A stretch of 64,000 nucleotides of DNA from Akkermansiaceae bacterium UBA2381 (GTDB lineage Bacteria > Verrucomicrobiota > Verrucomicrobiia > Verrucomicrobiales > DEV007). The translations under genes and the position numbers were made by a program. Location of the stretch: the NCBI GenBank assembly GCA_002344215.1, contig DDSV01000049.1, positions 246,519 through 310,518 on the forward strand, read 5' to 3'. The notes under the pieces were generated by a model. It saw only the letters and a program-made list of their open reading frames with translations. It did no database searches and was not told where the DNA came from. Positions 1 to 8,888 of this stretch are shown here, piece by piece; position 1 is the first letter of the stretch; each line of letters starts with the position of its first letter.

Positions 1-113
1 AAAAAGAGGACCATTCCTCCAATTCCCAAGCCCAAACACACGAGCTTCAAAAGGGCCGGAGCTTTGAAAAACTCCCCGTCCTTGTAGTCGTCGCCGTCTT
101 TAAGTCCCGCCAT
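1..113 (-). CDS. actF: ACIII subunit ActF, N-terminal fragment (cut by window edge)
   Basis: Partial gene: only the first 37 codons or so lie in the window, starting at the ATG at 113-111 on the minus strand. The visible protein starts MAGLKDGDDYKDGEFF and then enters a hydrophobic, Gly/Leu-rich stretch that looks like the first membrane helix. ActF is the second NrfD-like quinol-site subunit of alternative complex III and normally follows actE, which is exactly its place here (29 bp after the actE stop). The call rests mainly on operon position plus the start of a membrane helix, because the diagnostic NrfD fold is outside the window. Confidence 0.7.
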   Translation of the reverse strand, partial: MAGLKDGDDYKDGEFFKAPALLKLVCLGLGIGGMVLF

Positions 114-142
114 AAGTCGTCCAGGTAAGATACAAATTCAGA

Positions 143-766
143 TTATTTCCCCGCAGCCGCCTGAAGCGCCCGCAGATAGGCAGTGATTGCCCAGCGATCA
201 TTGACCGAGGTCACCCCGTTGTAGGGCCCCATGAGTCCCTTGCCATGAGTGATCGTCCAGAAAATTTGACCCTCCGGCATTTCTTTGACCCGCGGATCGA
301 TCAGGTTGGCGGTTGGAGGAATGGCCCAGTATTTTGACACGATACCCGCCCCGTTGCCGGCCTCGCCGTGGCAGGGAGTGCAGGTGATCTGGTAGCGTTG
401 TTTGCCGCGCTCAAGAAAAGCCTCGTCCATTTTGATTTCCTCCGGAAATCCCTTCCCGTAAAAATCACCGAACAGGCCGGTATTGAGATAATCGCTACCG
501 CGGCTGTAATCGCGGCTGGTGCGCGCAACAGAATCGGCAGACTCACCGGGATAGGTGTAGCCGAGAGGAACGGTTCCCTCCACGGGAGTCCTCGCTCCCT
601 GACCATTCTCGAAGAAGGGACTCGGCTTCTGGGCCTTCACCTTATACTGATTGTCCATGTCGGGGAACAACATGAAGGGCGGAGAGGAGAACTTCTGACC
701 ACGCGGCCCGAGGGCGCAGACCAAAGCTACTGTCGCGATTGCCAGGATTAGAAAAAACCAACGCAT
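143..766 (-). CDS. actE: ACIII monoheme cytochrome c subunit ActE
   Basis: 207-residue cytochrome c. An N-terminal hydrophobic segment (about residues 4-20) anchors or exports it. One CxxCH heme site is visible at residues 129-133 (CTPCH), and Met179 in GLMGPY is the likely sixth heme ligand. ActE carries electrons inside alternative complex III, which oxidises menaquinol and passes electrons toward a cytochrome c oxidase. Cys17 lies in the N-terminal helix, but the residue before it is Val, so it is a poor lipobox. It lies 13 bp after actD and just before actF. Length and position fit the family. Confidence 0.9.
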   Translation of the reverse strand: MRWFFLILAIATVALVCALGPRGQKFSSPPFMLFPDMDNQYKVKAQKPSPFFENGQGARTPVEGTVPLGYTYPGESADSVARTSRDYSRGSDYLNTGLFGDFYGKGFPEEIKMDEAFLERGKQRYQITCTPCHGEAGNGAGIVSKYWAIPPTANLIDPRVKEMPEGQIFWTITHGKGLMGPYNGVTSVNDRWAITAYLRALQAAAGK

Positions 767-779
767 TCCAATATTCGGT

Positions 780-1337
780 TCAGTAATTTACTTCTTCGAC
801 CTTCCCGGCACCAATTTCCTGGAGCAGTTCCTTCGTTTTCTCCCGCTTGAACTTCGGGTCCCGTGCTTCGATCACCATGAGGAAGCCATCGTTTGAGAAC
901 TTCGCAAAGAGGCTCGAGTTGAAGAGCGGGTGGTTCCACCGCGGAAGCATGATCAGAGTGAACAGACCGAGCACCGTTGCGAATGCGGAAAGCAGAATCG
1001 TCAGCTCGAAGGTGACGGGGAAAAACGCGGGAACCGTGAACAGATTGGTCGGTTTATCCTGCACCACCGTCGGATAGAGGGTCACCTGGGTAAAGAACTG
1101 CAGAACCAGCGCGGTGAACGATCCGGTGAGACCGCCGCAAAGGACGATCGCAGAGAGCCAACTTTTACCAAGCCCCATGGCGTGGTCCATCCCGTGGATG
1201 GGGAAAGGCGTATGCACATCCCATCGACGGAAGCCGGCGTCGCGGACCTTCTCCGCGGCATGATAGAGATCGGATGCGGACGAAAATTCCGCCACGTATC
1301 CGAAGATCTCACTTGAACTGGATGATGAATCACTCAC
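780..1337 (-). CDS. actD: ACIII membrane subunit ActD (DUF3341)
   Basis: 185-residue protein of the DUF3341/ActD type. A short cytosolic domain containing YVAEF and the HTPFPIHGMDHAMGL stretch (about residues 41-56) is followed by two hydrophobic helices (roughly 58-82 and 103-132). The IHGMD segment is typical of ActD. The start is a GTG at 1337; no in-frame ATG precedes the conserved domain. It lies 27 bp behind actC and 13 bp before actE, so it is co-transcribed. ActD is a structural subunit of alternative complex III and carries no cofactor. Confidence 0.9.
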   Translation of the reverse strand: MSDSSSSSSEIFGYVAEFSSASDLYHAAEKVRDAGFRRWDVHTPFPIHGMDHAMGLGKSWLSAIVLCGGLTGSFTALVLQFFTQVTLYPTVVQDKPTNLFTVPAFFPVTFELTILLSAFATVLGLFTLIMLPRWNHPLFNSSLFAKFSNDGFLMVIEARDPKFKREKTKELLQEIGAGKVEEVNY

Positions 1338-1364
1338 GGGTGCCGAGGTTGAAAATTGTCAGGA

Positions 1365-2804
1365 CTATTTGCCGGCGTTGCGGCGTTTTTCGCGAAGGTG
1401 TTTCCAATCGTGATAATGGGGGTCCGACTCCGGAAGGACACCCTTCACCTCGCTCGCCGCGATGACCGGGAGGAAGCGGATAAAGAGAAGGAAGAGCATC
1501 ATGAACATTCCGAAGCTGCCGCCGAAAAGAAGCTTCTCGACCCAGGAGGCGGAATAATACCCCCACTGACCGGGGAGGAAGTCACGGGCCAGCGAAGTCG
1601 GGATAATCACGAAGCGCTCGAACCACATGCCGAAGTTAACAAAGTTGACGATGATGAACACCATCCAGAGGTTGTGTCGCGACCACTTGAACCAGAAGAC
1701 CTGCGGGGCGATGACGTTGCAGAAGAACATGCAATAGTAAGCCCAGGTGTAGGGACCGGAGAGAATGCGCAAGTGGAAGGCATCCGTCTCAAAGGGGTTC
1801 GCACTGTAATAGCTGATGAACAGCTCCATGATGTAGGCGTATCCGACGATCGTTCCCGTGAGGAGAATGATCTTCGCCATGTTATCGATGTGTTTTGCGG
1901 TGATGAGGTCCTCAAGCCCGTAAAGCTTGCGCACCGGAAGCATGAGGGTCAACACCATCGCGAACCCGCCGAAGATTGCTCCTGCCACAAAGTAGGGGGG
2001 AAAGATTGTCGTGTGCCAGCCCGGGACGATCGAGGTCGCGAAGTCGAAAGAAACGACCGAGTGAACCGAGAGCACCAGCGGAGTGGAAAGAGCCGCCAGG
2101 ATCAGGTAGGCCATCTCGTAGTGACGCCACTGACGGTTTCCACCGCGCCATCCGAGAGCGAAGAAGCCGTAGAGCTTCTTCTTGAGACCGGCAGCCCGGT
2201 CACGCAGGGTCGCAAGATCCGGGATGAGACCGATATACCAGAAGATGACCGACACCGTGAAGTAGGTCGAGACGGCGAACACGTCCCAGAGGAGCGGACT
2301 CTTGAAGTTCTGCCAGATTCCGTTCGAGTTCGGGATCGGAGCGAGGAACCAAACCATCCAGAAACGACCCACGTGAAAGCCGGGGAAAATCCCCGCGCAC
2401 ATCACTGCGAAAAGAGTCATCGCCTCCGATGCGCGGTTCACCCCGGTGCGCCACTTCTGGCGGGTGAGGAAGAGAATCGCCGAGATCAGCGTACCGGCGT
2501 GGCCGATACCGATCCAGAAAACGAAGTTCACGATGTCCCAGCCCCAGGCAACGGGATGGTTCATCCCCCAGACACCAACCCCCGTCGAAACGAGGTAGAC
2601 GAGGCTGAAGACGAGACAGAGAAAACCAAGGACAGAGGGAACAAAAAGAACCCACCAGATAAAGGGCTGGCGATTTTCAACGATACCGCAGATCCGGTCG
2701 GTGATCCATCCCAGGGAGCGGTGATTTAGTACGAGCGGCTCGCGAGCCACCCCTTCCGCTTCGGAGGGATGGACAGCCGTGTTCGCTTGTTTCGTATCTG
2801 CCAT
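1365..2804 (-). CDS. actC: ACIII quinol-site subunit ActC (NrfD/PsrC family)
   Basis: 479-residue polytopic membrane protein with about ten hydrophobic helices and the NrfD-like pattern (for example WGWDIVNFVFWIGIGHAGT near residues 87-105). ActC is the main quinol-binding membrane subunit of alternative complex III and is paired with the iron-sulfur domain of ActB. The soluble N-terminal part includes LVLNHRSLGWITD, as expected for ActC. The ATG start at 2804 is 19 bp behind the actB stop. Length and position between actB and actD match the standard actABCDEF order. I see nothing unusual. Confidence 0.93.
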   Translation of the reverse strand: MADTKQANTAVHPSEAEGVAREPLVLNHRSLGWITDRICGIVENRQPFIWWVLFVPSVLGFLCLVFSLVYLVSTGVGVWGMNHPVAWGWDIVNFVFWIGIGHAGTLISAILFLTRQKWRTGVNRASEAMTLFAVMCAGIFPGFHVGRFWMVWFLAPIPNSNGIWQNFKSPLLWDVFAVSTYFTVSVIFWYIGLIPDLATLRDRAAGLKKKLYGFFALGWRGGNRQWRHYEMAYLILAALSTPLVLSVHSVVSFDFATSIVPGWHTTIFPPYFVAGAIFGGFAMVLTLMLPVRKLYGLEDLITAKHIDNMAKIILLTGTIVGYAYIMELFISYYSANPFETDAFHLRILSGPYTWAYYCMFFCNVIAPQVFWFKWSRHNLWMVFIIVNFVNFGMWFERFVIIPTSLARDFLPGQWGYYSASWVEKLLFGGSFGMFMMLFLLFIRFLPVIAASEVKGVLPESDPHYHDWKHLREKRRNAGK

Positions 2805-2823
2805 GGTCGGTCAAAAACTCAAA

Positions 2824-5800
2824 TTAATGCATCGAAGAAGTCACCGTGCCCACCAGTTCCGCACCCGGCATTTTCGGGTTCGGGTTTTTGATGCGGGCCA
2901 GATAGCTGGTCCTCGGACGGGTGCCGATATACTTTAAAAGATCGTAGTTGCGAGGGTTTTCCTTTGCCGCGTTAATTTTGTCCCCTTTCGCCTTCAGGTT
3001 ACCGAAGGTAATGGCACCCGCACCACAGGCATCCTGACAGGCAACCGTAAGTGAGTTCGCCTTGACCTGGATGTCTGCCGAATCCCGAGCCGCCACTTTG
3101 GCTGCGATTTTCGCCGTATTGATACGCTGGACACAGTAGGTGCACTTCTCGATGACCCCGCGCATCCGCACGGTGACATTCGGGTTCTTCAGGAGACGCT
3201 GAGTCGTGGTCGCATTCCCGGCGGCCGGAGCAAGCGGCCCCAGCGGAAGTTGGTCGAGAGCCCGCTTGTTGTAGTCGTAATAGTTGAAGCGACGCGCCTT
3301 GTAAGGACAGTTGTTGGCGCAGTAACGGGTACCGATACAGCGGTTGTAGGTCATCGCATTGAGACCGTCACCCGTGTGAACCGTCGCATTGACCGGACAA
3401 ACCGTTTCACAGGGAGCACTCTCGCACTGCTGGCAGGCCACCGGCTGGGAGATCATTTCCACATGATCGTCATCGACCTTGCGGCGTCCGGGGATATCCT
3501 CGGTTGACTCCGCGCCGGTGAGATAATCCCATGCGGTTCCACGATGGAAAACGGGCTCCTTGTCCTTCGGACTCGTGAAGTAGCGGTCCATCCGGATCCA
3601 GTGCATTTCACGTCCGTTGAGGACCTGGGTCTTGCCGACAATCGGAATATTATTCTCCGACTGACAGGCGATGACACAGGCGTTGCAGCCGATGCAACTG
3701 TTGAGGTCCACCGTCATCGCCCACTGGTGATTCAGGTCGACCTTGAACTCATGACCATCGAACTGTCCGACGATCGGACCCTCAGGAACCGTCCCACCCA
3801 TGTAGTCGATACCCTTGTAAAGCGAGATATTGTCAGGAATATGGGCATCCATCCCCTGATACTTTGCAAACTCAGGCTCCTCGCGAAGCATGTCAACGGT
3901 ACCCTCGCGGGCGATGGCACGCCCCTCCATGCTGTAGTGCTCCGCCGTCAGCGCAAGCGGATAAGTCGACCCCAATTTCCGGACCTGCGCCCCGGTGACC
4001 ACATAGGGTTGGGCCGTGGTCATGAGAGGGTAGGCATTAAAACCCGACCCCTTGCTGACCGTATCGGTCGCCCTGTCCCCGTAATAACCCAGGGCAAGAC
4101 TGAGAGAATATTCCGCCTGACCGGGCGAACGCAGCACCGGTGCGGTCACCTTGCGGTCACCCACGGTGATTTCGACCAGATCCTCATCCTCCAAGCCGAG
4201 CTCGGCAGCGGTGGAGAAACTGATCAGCGCGGCATTATCCCAGGTCAACTTGGTGATCGGGTCCGGCGCTTCTTGAAGCCAGCCATTATTGACAAAACGT
4301 CCATCATAGACCGAACTGCTCACCGTGAGAGCCACTTCAAGTCCTTCCGCATGAGGAAAGTCAGGAATTACCGCCTTCGCGAGTGACTCGACCTGAGTCG
4401 CCGGATCTCCCGTAAGAGCGCCCGCCGCGAGCTTGATCTCCTTTGCAAATCCATCGCGAAGAGCCGCCGTCCAATCCTTTCCACCGAGTGCGGCGAAAGT
4501 GGCCTTCACCTTGCCAAGCAAGGCGCCTCCGGAGGCATCCTCCTGAAGGAGCGAGAGAAGGAAGCAACCTTCCGAAACCCCGCCCCAGAGCGGATTGATC
4601 ATCGGCTGCTGCACGGAATAAACTCCCGAGAGACTGAAATGGTCACCCCAGGTCTCAAGGTAATGGGCGCCGGGAACATGCCAGGTCGCGTGACGTGCTG
4701 TCTCGTTGATGCGATAACCGAGATGAACAAGCGTCTTCAGCTTCTGTAGCTTGCCGGGCAAATCGAGATTCGAAGGTGCGTCGAAGGCGACATCTCCTTC
4801 ATTCAGGACGATGAGGGTTTCGATCTCGCTCTTATCGATCGCCGCAGCGAGAGCGGAAATTCCGGGAAGAGTCGGGAGCTTGTGATCAACAACCGTGATC
4901 AGGGCTCCGTAGGCTCCGAGAGCTTTATTCACTGCCGCCACAAGAAGGTGAACCGGCTTGGAAAGACGTCCACCTGCCAGAACCACTGCCTTACCCTTTT
5001 CCGAAACAAGATCGGCCGCACACTCGCGGATCCATGCCTGATTGTAGACCTGTCCCACGAGCCGGGAAGCCACCGTATCTGCCAATCCTGAAAGCGCAGC
5101 ATCGCCCAGGCGAGCACCCACCTCTTTGGCAAGCAGGGCGGTCATCGCCAGCATTTGCGAGGAAGGAAGGCGATAACGGTGATCGGCCTGTCCGCCAGTC
5201 AGAGTGAAAGAGGGCTCCACCGAATAAAGACGGCTGATCCCCCCTTTTCTGTCCGGATTCCGGGTCGAGGAATACTCAGCCAGCGACTCCTCGCCAACCG
5301 GATCATTCCCGAGAAAATCACAATCGATCGAGAGGATGCGTGAAGCGGACGAAAGATTAACAATCGGAAGCGACTGCGGACCGTAGAGATCCTTGCCAGC
5401 GGCGCGTGCTCCGGACGAGGCAAGCGCCTCATAGGCAAAGAGACTGATTCCCGGATAGGCCTTCTGGACCCCCTCAATGAGCGAGGCACGGGTGGGAGAG
5501 GTTGACTCGGAAAGGAGCAGACCCACCTTGGCCCCGGACTTGCCGTCACGAAGAGGCTTCAGGAAGGACTCCTCAAAGTCCTTGGCAGTCGTTTCTTTTC
5601 CCGACTTCAAGTAGCCCTTCGAGCGATCCTGGTCGTACAAATCAAGGATCGAAGCCTGCGTGAAGGAGGAAGATCCGCCCGTCACCGCGGGGTGAAGCCG
5701 GTTTCCATCCACCTTGGTCGGACGCCCTTCAAAGGTCGTCGCCACCAGCGGATCACAACCGAGACCACCGAGACGGGGCTTTGCCGTGGAGTAATAAAGC

Positions 5801-6081
5801 GCGTTCCCGGGGATGACCCACTCCACATGCTCGTTGTAGGGAACGAGGTGCTCAAGAGGCCGACTGCAGGAGACCCCGAAGCCTGCCAGCGCCGTCGACG
5901 CACCCATGAGCTTCACAAAACTCCGGCGGGACGTTTCGTCCATTTCGAGCTCTTGAGCCCCCTGGGGGAACTCACGACCGAGCCAATCTTTGAAATTCTC
6001 CGAGCCCTCAAGCTCACCGAGACTCCGCCAATGGATACGGGACGCTTCCTCCTCAGCTGGATGATGCCACTTTCGCTTCAT
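2824..6081 (-). CDS. actB: ACIII molybdopterin-like/iron-sulfur subunit ActB
   Basis: Large subunit of alternative complex III, 1085 residues from the ATG at 6081. The frame stays open to 6204, but that extension would overlap actA and shows no family features. An Arg-Arg motif (residues 52-53, TSRRSFVKLMG) and then Cys72 in GVSC look like a Tat signal joined to a lipobox. The middle is molybdopterin-oxidoreductase-like, a domain known to lack the cofactor in ACIII. The C-terminal third has four cysteine groups for Fe-S clusters: CIGCNACVIAC, CQQCESAPCETVC, CIGTRYCANNC and CTYC...CQDAC. It passes electrons from ActC toward the heme subunits. Tat/lipid processing is inferred. Confidence 0.93.
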   Translation of the reverse strand: MKRKWHHPAEEEASRIHWRSLGELEGSENFKDWLGREFPQGAQELEMDETSRRSFVKLMGASTALAGFGVSCSRPLEHLVPYNEHVEWVIPGNALYYSTAKPRLGGLGCDPLVATTFEGRPTKVDGNRLHPAVTGGSSSFTQASILDLYDQDRSKGYLKSGKETTAKDFEESFLKPLRDGKSGAKVGLLLSESTSPTRASLIEGVQKAYPGISLFAYEALASSGARAAGKDLYGPQSLPIVNLSSASRILSIDCDFLGNDPVGEESLAEYSSTRNPDRKGGISRLYSVEPSFTLTGGQADHRYRLPSSQMLAMTALLAKEVGARLGDAALSGLADTVASRLVGQVYNQAWIRECAADLVSEKGKAVVLAGGRLSKPVHLLVAAVNKALGAYGALITVVDHKLPTLPGISALAAAIDKSEIETLIVLNEGDVAFDAPSNLDLPGKLQKLKTLVHLGYRINETARHATWHVPGAHYLETWGDHFSLSGVYSVQQPMINPLWGGVSEGCFLLSLLQEDASGGALLGKVKATFAALGGKDWTAALRDGFAKEIKLAAGALTGDPATQVESLAKAVIPDFPHAEGLEVALTVSSSVYDGRFVNNGWLQEAPDPITKLTWDNAALISFSTAAELGLEDEDLVEITVGDRKVTAPVLRSPGQAEYSLSLALGYYGDRATDTVSKGSGFNAYPLMTTAQPYVVTGAQVRKLGSTYPLALTAEHYSMEGRAIAREGTVDMLREEPEFAKYQGMDAHIPDNISLYKGIDYMGGTVPEGPIVGQFDGHEFKVDLNHQWAMTVDLNSCIGCNACVIACQSENNIPIVGKTQVLNGREMHWIRMDRYFTSPKDKEPVFHRGTAWDYLTGAESTEDIPGRRKVDDDHVEMISQPVACQQCESAPCETVCPVNATVHTGDGLNAMTYNRCIGTRYCANNCPYKARRFNYYDYNKRALDQLPLGPLAPAAGNATTTQRLLKNPNVTVRMRGVIEKCTYCVQRINTAKIAAKVAARDSADIQVKANSLTVACQDACGAGAITFGNLKAKGDKINAAKENPRNYDLLKYIGTRPRTSYLARIKNPNPKMPGAELVGTVTSSMH

Positions 6082-6119
6082 TCGAATTCTAATTTCTCGT
6101 CTTCCGGACCAGGGATCCC

Positions 6120-6881
6120 TTAATGGTGGCAGGCGGCACAATCCTGCGGAGGATGAACTCCCCATGCTTTCTGCAAGTGAGCACCGATCAGTTCGCGATC
6201 CCACTCCTTGCCCGTGTCCGCCTTTTTCAATTCGTCCGTCGAAGTGCCGGTTTTGCCTGCGACATAGGCGTAAAACTCATCAGGAGAGAGGTCATCCGCC
6301 TCCCAGGCCAGATTGGTGATCTCATTAAGCGGGCGAAGAACCTTGCCCGGATCCCGGTGACACTCAAGACACCACGACATGCTGAGGGGCTTGGCATGGT
6401 AAACGACCGGCATTTCATCAATGCGCCCGTGACATTCAACACAGCTCACCCCGCGATTCACGTGGGCCGAGTGATTGAAATGAGCGTAGTCAGGCACCTT
6501 GTGCAACTGGACCCATTCGATGGGTTTTCCGGTGTAATTCGGGTCGTTCACATCCATGGCCCGGCGCAAAGGCTCAAGCTTCGGAGAATCGGACTTCACC
6601 TTGCCCGGACCGTGGCAATTCCAGCAAACCTGAGCCGCCGGAATGTTGGAGTGGGGTGAATTTTCGACGTGCGTATGGCAATAACGGCAGTCCATGCCCA
6701 GCTGTCCCGCATGGACACTGTGATCGAAGGGAATAGGTTGCTGCGGCATGTAGCCGACGCGGGTAAACTTCGGGGTGAAGGAGTACCAGGCGACCGCGAC
6801 TACACAAGTTCCCAGCGCGCCGAGGCACACCAGAATCTTGACTGCAAGGAGGTTCGTCCAACGTGGAAAAATGTTGCCCAT
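6120..6881 (-). CDS. actA: ACIII pentaheme cytochrome c subunit ActA
   Basis: First gene of the ACIII operon, 253 residues from the ATG at 6881. An in-frame GTG at 6902 is possible, but the family usually begins near the xNIFPRWTN motif seen at residues 2-9. One N-terminal membrane helix (about 12-33) is followed by five CxxCH sites: CRYCH (65-69), CWNCH (86-90), CVECH (147-151), CLECH (171-175) and CAACH (248-252), so it is pentaheme like characterised ActA proteins. Extra His residues such as FDHSVHAG and FNHSAHV are likely axial ligands. It is 38 bp before actB. A perfect 30-bp palindrome lies 23 bp upstream of its start. Confidence 0.93.
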   Translation of the reverse strand: MGNIFPRWTNLLAVKILVCLGALGTCVVAVAWYSFTPKFTRVGYMPQQPIPFDHSVHAGQLGMDCRYCHTHVENSPHSNIPAAQVCWNCHGPGKVKSDSPKLEPLRRAMDVNDPNYTGKPIEWVQLHKVPDYAHFNHSAHVNRGVSCVECHGRIDEMPVVYHAKPLSMSWCLECHRDPGKVLRPLNEITNLAWEADDLSPDEFYAYVAGKTGTSTDELKKADTGKEWDRELIGAHLQKAWGVHPPQDCAACHH

Positions 6882-6904
6882 CTCGTGAGGAAGACGTCCC
6901 ACTT

Positions 6905-6934
6905 AATCGCTTGTGAAAATTTTCACAAGCGATT
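6905..6934. promoter_or_regulatory. 30-bp perfect palindrome, Rex/CRP-like operator before actA
   Basis: Each 15-base half is the exact reverse complement of the other. The core is TTGTGAA-AATT-TTCACAA, which fits both the published Rex consensus (TTGTGAA-N4-TTCACAA) and the CRP-type TGTGA-N6-TCACA. It lies 23 bp upstream of the actA ATG, where bound protein would block transcription. The same core is found at 48224-48241 before the ATP synthase operon. Which protein binds is not decided by the sequence; neither a rex nor a crp gene is in the window. Confidence 0.6.
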
Positions 6935-7113
6935 TTTGTCTGAAAATAGAGACAATATCCAAGCCTCGGTTGCCTGAGGGAATCCGGGCCAAAATCGCCG
7001 GGATCCGGCATGAAAATGGCCGAAAAAGAGAACTCCGCCATCCCGCCTTTGTCGCTGACCTTTCTGAGGAAGGTCAGGGGTTTTAAGCGCGCCGTTGATT
7101 GCTGAAAATCCGA

Positions 7114-7132
7114 CCGGCCTCGCAGAGGCCGG
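7114..7132 (-). terminator. Probable terminator of the pseudopilin cassette
   Basis: An 8-bp perfect GC-rich stem (CCGGCCTC / GAGGCCGG) with a 3-base loop lies 22 bp past the stop of the cassette D gene. On the minus strand the stem is followed by GTCGGATTTTC, a short T stretch, so it is a modest intrinsic terminator for the 14579-7155 operon. A second, weaker hairpin (CTGACCTT / AAGGTCAG, 7055-7077) lies further on. Confidence 0.5.
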
Positions 7133-7154
7133 CTACATGGCCGTCCATCCAATC

Positions 7155-7823
7155 TCAGGGACGGAACTCGCTCACCTGTCCGTTGTAGGGATTGATCTGG
7201 AGACAAAGGTAGTTATCGGGCTTGTCCGCATTCAGCGCGCCTTCCCCCTGCACCAGAGTGATATACCAGGTATCACTGCCGGAAGTGCGGAACGGCAGAT
7301 CGGTGGAACCGTCGGGTCGGAATCGAAATGAGACATAAGCTGCATTCTCCATTCTCCCGCCTTCGCCGACCGGAGCTTCACCCGAACCCAACATCGGGGA
7401 GGAGAATCCGAACTTCTTGTCCTTGCTCGACTCGTTGGCACCCGGATTCAACAGGGTGCTGAGGTTCTCGTGTACCGCTACCGGAGCCTTGATCCTGAAA
7501 TAGGAACTCACCGGCACCAGATCTCCGTCCAGATTGTACTGATACAGCTGGAAGGAACGAAAAGCCTCTTCGATCCCCGCATTGGCATAATCGGGAACTT
7601 TGAAAAAGCGAACTTCGACATCCGCATTCTTTGAAACCGCAATCTGCTGGGCGTAGGTCAGCTGATTCCTAAGGAGCGATCCCTCTGCGGAGAGCGTGTT
7701 GGACGAAATCAGGCTGAAAAGATTCGGCGCCGCAAAGGCAAGGAGGAGGCCGACGACCCCGAGCACCACCATGAGTTCGATCAGCGAGAAGGCCCGCGAT
7801 CTGGAGGGAAAAAATACTTTCAT
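7155..7823 (-). CDS. Verru_Chthon cassette protein D; GspH/FimT-like pseudopilin
   Basis: 222-residue pseudopilin from the ATG at 7823. An in-frame GTG at 7856 would overlap gene C and put extra residues before the prepilin motif. The N-terminus has SRAFSLIELMVVLG, a type IV prepilin cleavage site with Ala instead of Gly at -1 and Glu at +5, then a hydrophobic helix. The following LRNQLTYAQQIAVSKNADVEVRF resembles GspH/FimT minor pseudopilins. It is last in a four-gene operon matching the cassette TIGRFAMs calls Verru_Chthon A-D. Its role in an export or fibre machine is inferred; no ATPase, platform or secretin gene is in the window. Confidence 0.8.
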   Translation of the reverse strand: MKVFFPSRSRAFSLIELMVVLGVVGLLLAFAAPNLFSLISSNTLSAEGSLLRNQLTYAQQIAVSKNADVEVRFFKVPDYANAGIEEAFRSFQLYQYNLDGDLVPVSSYFRIKAPVAVHENLSTLLNPGANESSKDKKFGFSSPMLGSGEAPVGEGGRMENAAYVSFRFRPDGSTDLPFRTSGSDTWYITLVQGEGALNADKPDNYLCLQINPYNGQVSEFRP

Positions 7824-7843
7824 GAGTCTATCGGGAAAACCTC

Positions 7844-8884
7844 TCAGCTGCTCCACTTCGAGCTTCTCAGCATTACAAGAGAACTGAAGACTTTGTGGTT
7901 TATCTCCATTTCATTTAATTCATCGGACAGTGTCTGGACATCATTGCTGTAGTCCTCCGTCCTCCTGAACAACCCGGAGAAAGGAGCGGTGAGATCCTCG
8001 GGCATTTCTTCGCCATTTTCAAGACGGGTAGCGGCAGTTTCATCAATGGCCACCATCGTCACCCGGACGAGCGGAGGAACCTGCTGGGCGAAATCGGAGA
8101 AACCTTCTGCCTGATTGTTGGAATCAAAACCGTAGTTCGGGGCGATCTTACTGTAGGTTTTCCCGCGGGTGTCGGCCGCGTTTTCCAATGAATCACGGGG
8201 AGAGACGATGAGCGCGATGATATTCTCGGCGAGCGGATTGAGGTGGTCCTCGAAGCCCCCCTTCCCTACTCCCGCCGTCTGGCGGATCCACTGGGAGAAA
8301 TCCTGGGGTTTGTCGGCGTTCCTCTCCTTGGCACCATCCTCGAACACCTGGTTCGACTCTGCCGGCGGGCGAAACTCCATCAGCCGGAAACGATATCGGT
8401 CGGCCGATTCCACAAATGAGGGTTTAAATTTCTCATCGCTGCCAAAGGCCACAAAATACCCTCTGCCGTTGAAAAGGTTGTTCAGGTTCCGATATTCACC
8501 CGAGAAACCCAGCGGCGCCTGGAAAAACACAGCCTGCCCGACGAGCTTCTGACTGCCGGAGGCGTTGAGAGCCGTCGCATCCAGGGTGATGAAGTGCAGT
8601 TCCGTCGTGCGGAAGTAGCCGTCATAGAGTCCATCATTGTCCTTATCGGCGAGGTCCCAATAGGTGTTCAGGGAGGCCTGTCCGATGTTTTTGGTCATCA
8701 GGTCGAAAGCGACACGAGCTTCCCGGAACTGGCTGATCCGGCTCTCGGAATAGCGCCAGCTTTTCTGGACCTGGTCGAGCAGCACGGTCATCATGAGCAT
8801 GAGGATGGACAGAATCCCCATCGCCACCATCAGTTCGATCAGCGAGAAAGCCCGCCTGCCGGATTTGAAATAGGTTAGTCTCAT
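7844..8884 (-). CDS. Verru_Chthon cassette protein C; GspJ-like pseudopilin
   Basis: 346-residue pseudopilin. RRAFSLIELMVAMGILSIL (residues 10-28) is the prepilin motif, with Ala at -1 and Glu at +5. After the helix, the amphipathic run with FREARVAFDLMTKNIGQA (about 43-60) is the pattern of GspJ, whose helix ends in an 'RAM..L.RDLRQ' type segment. The ATG at 8884 lies 4 bp behind the stop of gene B, so translation is probably coupled. At 346 residues it is longer than ordinary GspJ (about 200). The GspJ equivalence is my reading from the N-terminal region only. Confidence 0.8.
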   Translation of the reverse strand: MRLTYFKSGRRAFSLIELMVAMGILSILMLMMTVLLDQVQKSWRYSESRISQFREARVAFDLMTKNIGQASLNTYWDLADKDNDGLYDGYFRTTELHFITLDATALNASGSQKLVGQAVFFQAPLGFSGEYRNLNNLFNGRGYFVAFGSDEKFKPSFVESADRYRFRLMEFRPPAESNQVFEDGAKERNADKPQDFSQWIRQTAGVGKGGFEDHLNPLAENIIALIVSPRDSLENAADTRGKTYSKIAPNYGFDSNNQAEGFSDFAQQVPPLVRVTMVAIDETAATRLENGEEMPEDLTAPFSGLFRRTEDYSNDVQTLSDELNEMEINHKVFSSLVMLRSSKWSS

Positions 8885-8888
8885 GAAA

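Noticed and set aside
1356..2729. A 457-codon plus-strand frame opposite actC.
   Set aside because: Composition rich in Glu, Arg, His and Asp is the antisense of a membrane protein; actC is certain.
6905..6934. Palindrome read as a transcription terminator.
   Set aside because: It has no loop, no plus-strand gene ends before it, and the same core recurs upstream of the atp operon, so an operator is more likely.
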